5,177 bases of DNA from JBHJOF01 sp050330055. GTDB lineage: Bacteria > Pseudomonadota > Alphaproteobacteria > Kiloniellales > JAKSDN01. The position numbers and the translations under genes were made by a program. This document shows positions 4,506 to 5,177 of the stretch, piece by piece. The DNA lies in the NCBI GenBank assembly GCA_050330055.1, contig JBHJOF010000361.1, positions 1-5,177 of the forward strand, written 5' to 3'. Numbering within the stretch: the stretch's first letter is position 1; each line of letters starts with the position of its first letter. The notes under the pieces were generated by a model. It was not told where the DNA came from and ran no database searches. It was given only the letters and a program-made list of their open reading frames with translations.

Positions 4506-5177
4506 GCGAGGTAGCGACCCAGGCGCACGGCGGTCTGCCCCGGACTCAGCCGCAGCGACGGCATGACCAGGACGCAGTCGTCATAGGGCGTACGGATCGG
4601 CCGGTCGCCGTCGCGCGCGATCTCGGTGCCCGCCCGCGCGATGACCTCGAGGCCGCGGTAGGGCGTCGCGAAGCTGAAGTCGGCGCTCTGCACCGTGACC
4701 GCTTCGGTCACCTCGATGACGCGCTGCGGCGTAGTCGGGCCGGCGGCGGCGAAACGTGCGGCGAGATTCGTGTCGATCGTGCCCGTCGTCGCCAGGAAAC
4801 GCAGCGCCGTTTCGATCGCCACCTGCTCGGTGCCGCGCGCCCAATGCTGGCCGCACTCCACCAGCAGGGCATTGCGCGGACTTGCTGGGTCGGCGAAGGC
4901 GCCGTAGTCGCGCAGGCGCGTGCCGGCGGCGTGACCGGCGTCGGAGACGATGATGCCGGGAAAGCCGACCCGGCGCGCGAGCGCGACTCCCTTGGGATGC
5001 GGCCCGGAGAGAATCAGCGGCGGCGAGGGCTGTTGCAGCGAATGCAGATCGAGCAGCAGGTCGATGCTCTCGATCAGCGGGAGCAGCTCGCGCGCGCGGC
5101 GCAGCTCGACGTGGTCCTTCGCCCCGCCGTCCGCTGGGTCATCGGCGGCGTCGAGCCGCGCCGGCGACCAGAGGCGG
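4502..5177 (-). CDS. Succinylglutamate desuccinylase/aspartoacylase-family hydrolase, 5' end missing
   Basis: This is the C-terminal 224 residues of a zinc-dependent amidohydrolase of the AstE/AspA family (M14-like carboxypeptidase fold), which removes an acyl group from an N-acylated amino acid or similar amide. The frame is open to the window edge. The first visible residues, RLW, fit the position just after the family's Asp-Leu-Asn (DLNR substrate-binding motif), so the N-terminal HGxE zinc motif lies outside. DLHS at visible residues 43-46 provides the second zinc-ligand histidine. The VECGQHW segment carries the likely catalytic glutamate (107). The C-terminal beta-rich domain (from about 150) ends LGRYLA. 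Family length suggests that roughly 80-110 residues are missing. It is the upstream partner of the AbrB-family gene, overlapping by 4 bases. Sequence alone cannot separate this from other AstE/AspA subtypes, so no gene symbol is given. Confidence 0.88.
   Translation of the reverse strand, partial: RLWSPARLDAADDPADGGAKDHVELRRARELLPLIESIDLLLDLHSLQQPSPPLILSGPHPKGVALARRVGFPGIIVSDAGHAAGTRLRDYGAFADPASPRNALLVECGQHWARGTEQVAIETALRFLATTGTIDTNLAARFAAAGPTTPQRVIEVTEAVTVQSADFSFATPYRGLEVIARAGTEIARDGDRPIRTPYDDCVLVMPSLRLSPGQTAVRLGRYLA

Noticed and set aside
3489..4514. A 341-codon open frame on the + strand opposite the AbrB gene
   Set aside because: Its product is mainly Gln, Gly, Arg, Asp and His with no hydrophobic core, typical of the antisense frame of a GC-rich membrane protein gene. 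The - strand frame has clear family motifs.

Overview
This GC-rich window has the dense coding, near-saturated GC3 codon use and gene families of a proteobacterium. The extragenic palindromic repeat at about 3152-3295 is of a kind I associate with Alphaproteobacteria (Bradyrhizobium/Rhodopseudomonas/Methylobacterium-like genomes). Alphaproteobacteria is therefore the best guess; no marker gene here fixes the lineage.

Left part (1-2362): a major facilitator superfamily (MFS) permease gene runs leftward off the window edge and is broken by a frameshift near 300-314. It is divergent from a MarR-family regulator gene (961-1455). The 164-bp spacer between them holds a 20-bp near-perfect palindrome lying over plausible -10 boxes of both divergent promoters, the classic layout of a MarR repressor controlling itself and a neighbouring transporter. 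A short-chain dehydrogenase/reductase (SDR) gene follows on the + strand, starting at a GTG with a strong ribosome binding site and ending in a hairpin that includes its stop codon.

Middle part (2363-3413): about 1 kb of poorly coding DNA. It holds a doubtful ORF for a one-helix protein, an unusual 78-bp inverted repeat inside that ORF, a credible 53-codon gene for a small membrane protein with an excellent Shine-Dalgarno sequence, and two head-to-head copies of a REP-like palindromic element with different central hairpins.

Right part (3414-5177): a leftward two-gene operon with a 4-base ATGA overlap. The upstream gene, cut by the window edge, encodes a succinylglutamate desuccinylase/aspartoacylase-family zinc hydrolase. 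The downstream gene encodes a two-repeat AbrB-family membrane protein. Tight coupling suggests that the hydrolase and the putative transporter act on the same unidentified compound.

I found no CRISPR array, rRNA, tRNA, transposase or clear novel defence system. The most interesting items are the direct-repeat-like deletion in the permease gene, the paired operator palindromes, and the structured repeats in the non-coding middle.
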